Positions 44,178-55,700 of a DNA stretch of 64,000 nucleotides are shown one piece after another. Made by a program: the position numbers and the translations under genes. The DNA lies in contig CM035359.1 of NCBI GenBank assembly GCA_020137815.1, positions 7,227,239 to 7,291,238 on the forward strand, in the 5' to 3' direction. The DNA is from Hormiphora californensis. Lineage: Eukaryota; Ctenophora; Tentaculata; Cydippida; Pleurobrachiidae. Each line of letters opens with the position of its first letter. Position 1 is the first letter of the stretch. The notes beneath the pieces were generated by a model, which had not been told where the DNA came from, did not search any database, and saw only the letters and a program-made list of their open reading frames with translations.

Positions 44178-47100
44178 TCAGTTTCTCTTGTTCTTCTTCC
44201 CCTTCTTTCCCTTGTTTTTATTCTTCTTTTTGTTCTTGTTCTTCCTCTTCTTGTTTCCTCTGTTGTCCGATCCAGAATCATCGTAGTACCTCTGTCCCTC
44301 ATTATCTGATCCCTTCTGTTCAATGCACTGCTGGTGGCATTGCTGTACACATGCACCACCCTTCTCACCATCCTTTCCGCCATCCCTATCTCCGTCCCTT
44401 CCGCCATCCCTATCTCCGTCTCGACCTCCATCTCTATCTCCGTCTCGACCTCCATCCCTATCTCCGTCTCGACCTCCATCCCTGCCCCCGTCTCGACCTC
44501 CATCTCTGTCACCGTCTCGACCTCCATCTCGACTTTCACAGCTCCTCATACAAGAGTCCATACAGTCTCTATCAGGTCGCCCATAGCCACCTCCAGTACA
44601 CTCCTGGTGACACATATCCTGGCATTCACCACCCATACCTCCATCTCGACCTCCTCCCCGACCACCGTCCATACCTCCATCACGGCCTCCTCCTCCTCGA
44701 CCCCCTCCTCGACCACCGGATCCTCTCTGGGGTTCTGCTGCTCTTGGTCCACGGCCTCCTCCCCTGCCGCCATCTCTGTCTCCACCTCGGCCTCCTCCCC
44801 TGCCGCCATCTCTGTCTCCACCACGGCCTCCTCCCCTGCCGCCATCTCTGTCGCCTCCCCTTCCACCATCTCGACCACCGTCCCTGCCTCCGTCTCTTCC
44901 TCCATCCCTGCCTCCGTCCCTGCCCCCATCTCGACTTTCACAGCTCCTCATACAAGAGTCCATACAGTTTCTGTCAGGTCGTCCACCATAGCCGCCTCCA
45001 CACTCCTGATGGCACATACCCTGGCATTCACCACCCATACCACCATCTCTATCCCCATCTCGGCCTCCGTCTCTATCTCCATCCCTTCCTCCATCTCTAT
45101 CTCCGTCCCTATCTCCGTCATTTCCACCATTAGCTTCACACTCCTCCACACAAGGGTCCATACAAGTGGGATCAGGACGACCCTTCTCTCTATCTTCATC
45201 CCCATTCTGGCCATTGCCCTCTCCCTGCCGGGTCATCACCATTACTGTCCTAGTCTCCTGCGTGCAGACATCCTTAATACCATCCTCCTGAAAGAGGTAG
45301 AACATTAAACTAGATACAATTATAAAGCTAATTGCTAAACATGTTCAGACTCTAGCTCACGCGGGGATCGTGAATGTAGTACAGTTCAATACCGAACCAA
45401 AAACAACACATGTTACACCCCCATTTCCTGTCTGGCGGCGCCAGACCCCGATTTGACAGTGCGCTCAGTGGGGTCTGTGACGCCAGACAGCCCCTATTAC
45501 TTACAGTTTTGCAGCTCAGCCCACAGTCCACTCCCTCGGGGCAGCAGGGAGCCAACTCAATCGTCTGTTCTGTTTTACCCCATGTATATCCAATATTGTA
45601 GGTGGTGCTGTGAGGTGGGTTTGGTTGGTTACATCTCACATTATTGCAATTATAATGTCACAAGATTCAAGAAGTAGTACATAGTAGATCTCTAAAATTA
45701 AGTAAAATTGAAAGTTAGGTATATTTCACTTACTTTATTTTATCACTGCAGTCAGCCCACTGGTCAGTATCACTGAATTCACAAGTCTCTGGTAGCATGG
45801 CTTTCTCTCCGTGGCTCTTCTTTCCCATACTCATGAACATGGAATCATCGAAGGGGCAGGAACAGAAGAATTCTCGGCTCTTTTTAGTCCCAATATCTCC
45901 CAGAATCTGAGGTTCAACACAGTGTCAGGCGAGAGAGGGATCAGAGGTGTTGAAAATAGTTTCAGGAGGTTGAAGGATTAAGGTGGCCCACATGATATTT
46001 AATAGGGTCTCGCTTTCAGAGTTATCTAGACGGATCTAGATTGTATCCACCTCTAGAGCTAGCTCGAAGCATGTGTCAATGTCAATCATTAGGTACATAT
46101 TATATTGTTTACCTTGCCTCTGATGCATCCAAGAGAGTAAGGGGCATCCACTGTCATGTGGTACCTATACTTCCCATCAGTTCCGACACGACCTGGAAAT
46201 ATGTGTTAAAGCTAGCACACTATATAGTTTCCAGTTAGGTCATAACATGTTACACAGGTGTAATAGTGAACCAGTAATTAGTAAATCACAGATCGAATAT
46301 TTCCAATTAAGGCCGTTCAACTCACCACCACATTCGTCCAGATCTTGTTTTGTCATTTGGACTCCCTGCTCGTTCCACGGCCCATAGATAGGGAAACCGT
46401 CAATAGCAACTCCCCAGATGGCTGAAAGGGGAGTTAGGATTAGGGCGGGAAAAGAGGTTTCTAGGAATAGGAAGGGGGATTTAGGATTAAGATGGGGAAA
46501 GACATGTTTTCTACCCTGTCGTGCCTTTCTTTGAGCGATTATCTGGCGCCGGTTAGCAGACTCTTTGAGAGTGGAACGATACAAAACGAGTTCCCTCGTT
46601 ACTTACATGATGGCTGACCACACACAGGCATCTGTACACAGGGGGAGTAATGATGGTAATGGTACTGCCCATCAGGAGAGGGGTGTCCTTCACAGATATC
46701 TAGTTCCTCAAACTCGGCAACAATAGGACAGCCCAGTTCAGCGGGGTACCAACTATCAATAGCAACACCTAGTGTGGGGTGGTGGTTAGTAGAGGGGTAC
46801 CAACTATCAATAGCAACACCTGGGGTGGTGGTTTAGTTGGTTTAGTGCCATTTCAAGTCAAGTAATGCCATGTGGCCAGTAAGCGGAGGTCGGAAACAAG
46901 ATATATCACTAACTAACCAGATGTAGCGATGGCCATGAATCCCATTGGTAAACAGTACAGGGGTCCATCCTCTCTGAACTCAGGGTTAGCAGGGATATAC
47001 AGAGTGTTCTTGATTTCCTGAGAAGAAAATGGAGATGTTATTGTCAAAACATGGGCCTGAACCTATTCTCATTTCGGTCAGAGCACGCAAGAACAGCGGT

Positions 47101-47965
47101 CAGAGCATTGGCCGGACAGAGATGTTCGCAATTGGTAATTAAAGGTTGACAAGATACCTAAAACTTTTCGTATATCGTCTTATTTTGATTTATCATTAAT
47201 TTTCAGCATTTTTTCAGAATTTTTTGTCGGCTAGAAAAAAATTCTAAATAGGGGGTCTACCGATATTGTCAGCACTGGTTTTACTGGGCACACTCACTGC
47301 GTCTCGCAAATTGAAATTCACGTTTCCGGTTCCTCAAAAGATAGCTACTTGTTCTTGGTTGCGTTGGATTGGTCTCAATAAGACCTTTCCAACGCTACCA
47401 AAACGGTTTCTGTATCTCATCAGGAACCGGAGATATTACGGTATCAATTTTTAAATTGCGCCTCTCGTTTATCAGTAGACCCCCTATTTTGCACATATTT
47501 CTAGCCGACAAAAAATTCTGAAAAAATGCTGAAAATTAATGATAAATCAAAATAAGACGATATACCAAAAGTTTTAGGTATCTTGTCAACCTTTAAGGAC
47601 TATAAGTACCTTGACATCGTTAGGATTTCCATTACCATTAGGGAACACCCATGTGTCGTGAGAGGGGATACCATTTGTGTAAATCATCTGCCTCCCATCT
47701 CCTAGATCCTCGGCATACACCTGCAAGGGGAATTGTGACATGAGTAATCTCCATGTATGCGGGTGAAATGATGCCTGCGGTGTTCCCTGATGTGTGATAT
47801 AGATAATTAGGGTACTAGTACCATTATATTTACCTCCGATTTGAGACCAGTGTTGACACACACATGGTCAGGGTTCCTGGGTTTGAAGGCAGCTAATTCC
47901 TCAGGGGTCAAGGCATGGGATATACCCAGTAGTAGTAACACTAGCACGGACACCATGTTACTCAT
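44178..47965 (-). CDS. Secreted YHYH-domain protein with cysteine-triad, Arg-Asp-Gly-rich tail, 688 aa
   Basis: Nine exons on the minus strand in transcription order: 47965-47834, 47720-47610, 47017-46918, 46768-46607, 46421-46326, 46192-46113, 45906-45734, 45607-45505, 45287-44178; phases agree throughout. Start MSNMVSVLVLLLLGISHA is a signal peptide. The YHYH domain spans about residues 80-230 (GVAIDSWYPAELGCP, SPDGQYHYHHYSPCV, AIWGVAIDGFPIYGPW, KYRYHMTVDAPYSLGCIRG). A Cys-rich linker follows (EFFCSCPFDD, CCPEGVDCGLSC). The last exon (369 residues) alternates long RDGGRDGD-type polyampholyte stretches with four cysteine modules of C-x3-C-x3-C type (CMDPCVEEC, CQGMCHQEC/CMDSCMRSC twice, CVQQCHQQC). 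It ends in a very basic KNKNKKKNKNKGKKGKK tail. Probably extracellular; mineral, metal or matrix binding is a guess. The opposite-strand open frames here are shadows. Confidence 0.9.
44320..45140. repeat. Low-complexity (RDGG)n coding minisatellite
   Basis: CCATCTCTATCTCCGTCTCG (+ strand) units of 12-24 bp in many variants, arranged around duplicated cysteine modules. Module 44520-44640 and module 44930-45040 are diverged copies of each other. All arrays keep the reading frame of the YHYH gene. Confidence 0.85.
46742..46825 (-). repeat. Duplicated acceptor and exon start in the YHYH gene
   Basis: GGGGTACCAACTATCAATAG CAACACCT occurs twice, about 51 bp apart. On the minus strand this is AG|GTGTTGCTATTGATAGTTGG. 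The downstream copy (exon end 46768) is the functional one; the other stands upstream in the intron with 28 bases of exon. Confidence 0.92.
47139..47596. mobile_element. 458-bp inverted-repeat element in intron 2 of the YHYH gene
   Basis: TTAAAGGTTGACAAGATACC ...TTTTCAGAATTTTTTGTCGG at the left pairs with the mirror at the right over about 110 bp with few mismatches. The unpaired centre (about 47255-47475) carries no gene. Confidence 0.9.
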
Positions 47966-48239
47966 GGTGACGTACCAGCTATAGAGGGGGTGCATTAGGA
48001 GTTATATAGTGTGTTTAATAAAACAAGATGACGTGGTGATCTACATTATAAAATGTAGAAACTGAAGCAACAGATGCCACATTGCAAAAACCAAGACAGC
48101 CACGATGGTGGAATGATAGAATGTAGTGGTAGTACTGAATGACGATTCTGTGTTTACTCTCCAAGCATTATTTGTAGTGCAAACACCACCAGACAAACAA
48201 CAATAAACACTGCACTTTACAATAGAGAGAGCTAGGGAG

Positions 48240-48335
48240 TTTACCTTTGAGAGAGAGAGACAGGTTAATACTAGAGAGAGAGAGAGAGAGACAGGTTAAT
48301 ACTTGGGAGAAAGAGAGAGAGAGAGAGAGAGATGC
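48240..48335. repeat. GA-rich repeat with duplicated AGACAGGTTAATACT unit
   Basis: Runs of (GA)n interrupted twice by AGACAGGTTAATACT. Upstream (5') flank of the YHYH gene. Confidence 0.85.
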
Positions 48336-48463
48336 ACAATGGGTGCAGTGTCCTAGACAAACACACTTTCCAATCAAATTGTTGCGGTGACAGCACCCGG
48401 AAACGTGCCCCCCATGTCGCCCGACACAGTACTGCAGCTCAGATATATATTGGTGGAGGAATG

Positions 48464-48531
48464 CAGGCAGACCCCGATTTATCGGATGGGTAAACTTCCC
48501 CCGAGCATCCCGGTAAATCGGGGTCCGCCTG
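48464..48531. mobile_element. 68-bp Tigger/pogo-like mini-element
   Basis: Starts CAGGCAGACCCCGATTTATC and ends with the complement GGTAAATCGGGGTCCGCCTG, with TA following at the right end. The interior is only about 20 bases. The termini match the fragment at 6484. Confidence 0.7.
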
Positions 48532-48982
48532 TATGGTCAGCCACTAAAGGAATGCCAGTTGTGCGAATAAGGGCATGATTCTCTGAATGGTGTACTGAGC
48601 ATGGAATATCAGGAAATGAATCCCTTTTAAATAGTTGGGTTTGTTATTCTAAGCAATATAATACAAGATCATTCAATGATGATACAAAATAATTTAATTG
48701 TCAGAGCTGGGACGCTAAGACAATAAACGTAATTCTTCAACTCCACTTCTCGGGAAATGACGATGGCAAGAATTATAGTGTAGTCACTTAACTTCTCCAC
48801 TGTTCCGGATAACATGTACGTCACATGCCGAATCTATCAGTACTACAGCTGCAGTCACAGTCTTACATTGCATCACTGAAACTATAGTTACACAACGTCA
48901 CCCTTGTTTAGTAACCCCTTACTCAACAAGCCACCCGGCCCCATCCATCACCGAATCCTAAATTGTACCGTACTAAGACGGT

Positions 48983-49136
<154 letters not shown>

Positions 49137-50302
49137 TGGGTTAGACCCAGTATATATCTGAGCATTGATAGTGTTATTACTAGCTGGAGTGTGCAGATGG
49201 TAAGCACTTGTCAACAAATCACCTGCACACACACTTGATGCATCTGTTGTTTTCATTGGTGATCGATTAGCTGCGGTGAGTTCCAAAAATGGAAATTACC
49301 TACTTTATCAAAATGGTAGTAGATTTGCATTATATGTGAAGAGATCGTATGATCTTCTAGATCTTCTAGATCGGTCTTATCTTTGATGGAAAGAACTGCT
49401 TTGATTTCTATCCACCTCACTATAACCAGTTACAGTCCAGTTTTGATAGCACCCACCTGTTACTTTCTAATCGTGGGAAGAGGTTTAAATGATTAGTCCA
49501 CTAGTAGTATAACCGCAAGACAATTATTTCCTCTCACCAAATATTGTGTTAGTGATAACGTTAAGGTTTAGTTACTGTACTTGCAGTTGCACTGATGGAA
49601 ATTACCGGATGTGATATATGATGAAGTACCTACAAACTCTTGGTTATACTTATGGAGGGATGAAGTGTGAGATTGTCCCTCTCACCCCTTCCCTGGATAT
49701 TGATTGCTTGGAAACACGTCCCTTGAATAATGAATCGTGTCTAAACAAATACTACCCACGATCACTACCGAATCTGCCATCTCAATGGAAATCCATGTCT
49801 GCTTCTATCTTGCCGCTTCCTTGATCTCTCTGCCTCACTCCTTCTTCTCTCTCTCTCTCTCTCACCCCTTATTATATCTCTCCCTCTCTCTTCTTCGTGG
49901 AGATTTCCTAACAATTCCCGGAGATACATGAACTACTCCGGAACTAGAATTGCTATTATAGCTCCTCACTTTTCTGTGACACTTCATGATAGCGGACATT
50001 GTTTATCTAATCCAATACCTGTATTTGTATTAGGTTGAGAAAACCTCCCCACTATTTTTCAATTCCTGAAACTGACAACCACACATACCGGTTTTTCTCT
50101 CTCTCTATTTCTCTCTCTCTCAATACCCTTGACCGAGGGGGAGGAGGGAGGAAATAGAGGTTGTTTACCATTTCTATGTCGCATTCAATTCATATTCATC
50201 AATTTGTTCAGGAACCTTCATCAATAAATCCATCGACAATTGTGATTTAGTTTTTAGATCTAGTTATAGCTGCCTATAATTGTTGTGTAAGCTACTGAAT
50301 AA

Positions 50303-50952
50303 GTTGGATACCTCTCTCTCCTTCTTCCACGTTTGCTTTTTCCTGATGTATCCCCCTGTCTACATGCTGCTTACTTGCTTCTTACTCAACTTAAGTTATA
50401 AACCATTTAATTGATTTAACTCAACTCAATTCGATACATTTGAAAAGCTACAATAATGGGAGAATTGGAGAGTGTAGCTCATACGCTCGCGGCAGGACGA
50501 CGAATTTTGTAAGTTTTACTTGTTGTTTTCTGAGAGCTATTCTAAAAGGGTGGTCGACCCCACCCCCAGCAGGATGAGGCTTAACTTGTATTAGACAATT
50601 TTAACCGGTTATCTAAGTTTTCACAGTACACCGGTTACAGTGTACTGTGAAAACTTAGACCACTGCAAAAACACTAGTAATTATAAAGTAAAATACCGTT
50701 GCAGTGATATGTGAAAAATTAGACACTTTCTAGTCACACGCACACAGTGTGAACATTACGTCACTATACAGTACACACGCCCTAACTACTGCACAGTGCA
50801 CACGCCCTAACCCTTATCTTTTCTTCCCCTCTGCAACTATAGGTCACGTGATCGTCACGTGATGGCACCACCCCAATGAGCGTCCTGCATCTGCTTTCCC
50901 TCTCTGCCTTCGATTCTCTCTTTCCCTATCTCTCTCTCTCTCTCTCACACAC

Positions 50953-50986
<34 letters not shown>

Positions 50987-51019
50987 GGTCCACTACACGC
51001 ACCACTCCCGCATGGGGCC

Positions 51020-51074
<55 letters not shown>

Positions 51075-52544
51075 CTCATCTCTTCTCTCTCTATTCACCT
51101 CTCTCTCACTATCGTCATCTGATCAGTCTGATCTCATGCTCCTTCTCTTTTCTACTATAAGTTGGATCCTCTCTCTCCTTAGTCTCCGTTCTGCTTTTTT
51201 TCCGATGATCCACCCTTCAAATGATGACTGCTTTACTGCTCTTTACCAACAATTGTTAAAATCTCTTTAACTATTTAACTCACTCAATCGGAAATTTGAA
51301 CAGCTACAATAATGGTGAGAATTGAACGTGTAGCTTACGCTCGCGGCAGGCGACGAATTTTTAAGTTTTACTTGTTGTTTTCATTATTGTAGTATTCTAA
51401 AAGGGTGGTCGACCCCACCCCCAGCAGATGATGCCTTAACTTGTCACTAATATATTTAGACAATTTTAACCGGTTATCTAAGTTTTCACAGTACACCGGT
51501 TACAGTGTACTGTGAAAACTTAGACCACTGCAAAAACACTAGTAATTATAAAGTAAAATACCGTTGCAGTGATATGTGAAAAATTAGACACTTTCTAGTC
51601 ACACGCACACAGTGTGAACATTACGTCACTATACAGTACACACGCCCTAACTACTGCACAGTGCACACGCCCTAACCCTATCTTTTCTTCCCCTCTGCCT
51701 ATAGGTCACGTGATCGTACGTGATGGCACCACCCCAATGAGCGTCCTGCATCTGCTTTCCCTCTCTGCCTCGATTCTCTCTTCCCTCTCTTTCCTATCTC
51801 TCCACCTCTTCTCTTCTCACACACTTCTCTTCCTCCTCTCTCCCTCCCGATCCGCCACACGCACCCTCCCCTGGCTCCCTCTCTTCTCGTCCTCTCTTCT
51901 TCTCTCTCTCTCTCCTCTCTCTCTCTCTCTTCTCTCTTCACTCATCTTCTCTTCACTCTTTTTCCAATCTCTACATTCGATCTGCTTTTCATCTCTATCC
52001 ACATTCGTCTCATTCTTTCACTTTGCCTCCGCTCTGGCCTAAGTACATCAGAGCTCAGTGCTCCTCGTATCCTTACCTCCAGCTCGCAGCTAGTCAAGAT
52101 CTCCTCACCTATCGTCTGGTCATATTTGTTTCAAACATCTTGCATCGTACAATAATGACTTAACCAGTCATCTAATCATATATTAGACAATTTTAACCGG
52201 TTATCTAAGTTTTCACAGTACACCGGTTACAGTGTACTGTGAAAACTTAGACCACTGCAAAAACACTAGTAATTATAAAGTAAAATACCGTTGCAGTGAT
52301 ATGTGAAAAATTAGACACTTTCTAGTCACACGCACACAGTGTGAACATTACGTCACTATACAGTACACACGCCCTAACTACTGCACAGTGCACACGCCCT
52401 AACCCTTATCTTTTCTTCCCCTCTGCAACTATAGGTCACGTGATCGTCACGTGATGGCACCACCCCAATGAGCGTCCTGCATCTGCTTTCCCTCTCTGCC
52501 TTCGATTCTCTCTTTCCCTATCTCTCTCTCTCTCTCTCTCACAC

Positions 52545-52576
<32 letters not shown>

Positions 52577-52609
52577 GGTCCACTACACGCACCACTCCCG
52601 CATGGGGCC

Positions 52610-52699
<90 letters not shown>

Positions 52700-52700
52700 A
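50303..52700. repeat. Triplicated block of about 500-860 bp including exon 1 of the SLC18B1-like gene
   Basis: Copy 1 is about 50303-51158, copy 2 about 51159-52020, and copy 3 about 52180-52700 (core only). All share a core starting TTAGACAATTTTAACCGGTT, an internal hairpin (AAGTTTTCACAGTACACCGG and its complement), a TCACGTGATCGTCACGTGAT double E-box and a CT microsatellite. Cores of copies 1 and 3 look identical. Copy 2 matches them through the first half, then shows many scattered one-base deletions. Exon 1 occurs intact in copy 1 (50456-50508) and damaged in copy 2 (near 51312). Confidence 0.88.
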
Positions 52701-55700
52701 CTCAATCTTTATCTCGTTCACTCAGTTTGTTTCCAAAATCATCTAATAAAATTAGATGACTGCTTTTACATGCTCTATTACACAACAATAATGTTAAAGA
52801 TTCTTTCACTTTTAGGCCTCGCAGGCTCGGCCCAAAAGTACAACTACAGAGCTCGCAGGCTCGCTCAGTAGTTACACTTAGCGTGCCTCGCAGGCTCGGC
52901 AGCTAAGTAAAAGGATCTACCTCGACCTATCGGTCTCGGTTCATTATTGTTGTATTTAGAACACTCGGCCTTCGGCCTCGTGCACTAAATAGTAATAGAC
53001 CATTTTAACCAGTCATCTAATCATATAATATTTCAGTTTGTTTGGCATTATAACATGTGTTCTGTTCTTTGCCTTTATATTCTACTCTCTTCCCGGTGCC
53101 TTCCTACCAATATACGATGATGTCAAGAATGTCAGTACTACCTGGACTGGGGTCCTTATTGGAGCAGGCCCCCTCAGGTAGGCAATGGGGTTCTTATTGG
53201 AGCAGGCCCCCTCAGGTAGGCAATGGGTTCTTATTGGAGCAGGTCCTCTCAGGTAGGCAATGGGGTCCTTATTGGAGCAGGTCCCCTCAGGTAGGCAATG
53301 TGTTCTATTGGAACAGGTCGCCTCAGGTAGGCAATGTGTTCTATTGGAACAGGTCGCCTCAGGTAGGCAATGTGTTCTATTGGAGCAGGTCCCCTCAGGT
53401 AGGAATAGTATGGGATCTATTGGAACATGTGGCACTGTAGACCCGATCTAAGTGCACTCCAATTTTGAGTTATCAGTGTATCGACCTGGTTCGAAACAGG
53501 ATGTCAGAAGGCCAAGGGAACATCGATATTTTTAAATTTAAATCACCTCCTAAACTAGCTTCCTAATGTTTCAGTTACATATTCGTGTGCCCCCTGTCAG
53601 CTATTCTTATGAACACCTTCTCAAATCGGAAACTCTACATGATACCCACAGCAGTACTAGGTAACTCGAGTCTCTAGACAACCCGGGGGGATTTATGTGT
53701 AACCATGGTAACCATTTGGTAACTGGTTGTACTAGAGGTCCCATTCTCTTTTATTAGCGCTAATAATTGTCCGAATGTCTGATATAATACATGTACTAAG
53801 TTGAAATTTTTGAATACTTAATTTTAAAGTCTTGCACATTTATTGGGATGTTCTATGAACTAATTTCCATGTTTTGAAATTTTAAAATTTTAAAATTTTT
53901 TTTCGATTTTTTCCCGATTTTTCACCAAAAATTAGGGTCACAAAAGTGGCTTGCGATCCTTAGTGGCTCAACCGTTTGGGCTGAAACTCCGGATATCTGT
54001 AAATAATTACCCAATAAATAACAGGAAATATGATTCATAGCGATATTTGACTATAAAGACCCAATTTTATACTATACAACCGTATGTGCACGAATACAAC
54101 CCATGTGCACTGCAATAAACAGCAAAAACAAGGGTCACAAAAGTGGCTTGCGATCCTTAGTGGCTCAACCGTTTGGGCAGAAACTCCGAATATCAGTAGA
54201 TAATTGGGTGTGTCTCACCAAATTGACACCAAAATTTCAAACTCGGAGAATTTAAAAAAAAATTATATCATCTGAAAGCGGGTAAAGGACTGATCATTTC
54301 GGTATGTCGCGTCAGTTTAATTGATTATTAATTAATTAATTATTAATTAATTAGCGACCGTAACATTGGTAACGACCGTAACGTTTCGGTCGTTACAGTG
54401 TATTCTATTTAAAATTACACATAAAATGGTCGTAACAACCGTAACGTAACGGTCGTTACATATGTAACGACTGTAACGTAACGGTCGTTACATTTGTAAT
54501 GACCGTAACGTAACGGTCGTTACATTTGTAATGACCGTAACGTTTTACCACCGTAATGTTACGGTCGTTACCTAAAATGACCGTATTTTGTAACGACCGT
54601 AACGTTACGGTCGTTACAAATGTAACGACCGTAACGTTTCGGTCGTTACATTTGTAAAGACCGTAACGTTTCGGTCGTTACATTTGTAACGACCGTTACG
54701 TTACGGTTGCTGTTACGGTCGTTACAAATGTTACATCTCCAGAATGTTCAGGCCGCCACGGCCATACTTTTTGGACTAAGGCTTCAGAATTCAGACAGGA
54801 GAAAGTACTCAGTCACAGCTACCGCTGAGTACCAGTTTCAACTTCGTACGATAACTACAACCGATTCTATGATCGTTCAAAAATGCGTTACGGTCGTTAC
54901 GGTCGTTACGTCAACGCCAAAAAAAGGCTTTTTTTGGCATATTATGCATCATAATTCAGCTCAGTGATGCATAATTATCCTGATATCACTGCGCTGGCAA
55001 GCGCAAAGGTGGCCCCATCCCATCCCCCCAAAAACTTTTCCCCAAAAAGTGGGCCCGCTTGCCAACAGCGTAGATATAAGAATTTTGAAGTTTTAGCCCA
55101 TTTTGGCACTTTTCGACCCCTCCTAACTCCGGAACCAGATGAGCTAGGAGGCTGAAATTTGGTACTAAGAAGCTTCACATAGACCTCTACTGACGGTAAA
55201 AATTTCAAGTAGCTAGCTGATTCCGGTCGCAAGTTATGACACCACCCCCAAAACAGAAAATTCAGTGTGGCGATAGGTATATATATATATAGATAGATAG
55301 ATAGATAGATATATAGATATAGACGCTTCACTGTGTAACACTTGTAGCTCGAACCATACTAGCTAGAGACTTGAACCAAGTTTTATCCGTTAGGAAATCG
55401 TTCAGGGCACGCATTAGTTAAGGTTTCAAGTGAAAATGTCCACTATGACGGGCGTAATGACGTCACAAAGTGACGTTATTGAAAAATCTCAGACCAAATA
55501 TTTTCAAACGCCTCTAGCACCCTCAAGACATTTTTCAATTTCTGATTTGACGCAAAATCGTTAGTGGCAAATTGTCTGAACTTTCAGATACTATATTAAA
55601 AATTTTTCTAACTTGTCATTTTCAGACCTTAAAACGCGTCGGAACTCAAAAATTTGATGTGAAAATCCACAAAAAAATTCACATTTCGTGCAATAACTTC

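Noticed and set aside
44334-45308. 324-aa plus-strand open frame rich in Ser/Thr/Ile
   Set aside because: Shadow of the RDGG-repeat exon of the minus-strand YHYH gene; repetitive codons keep all frames open.
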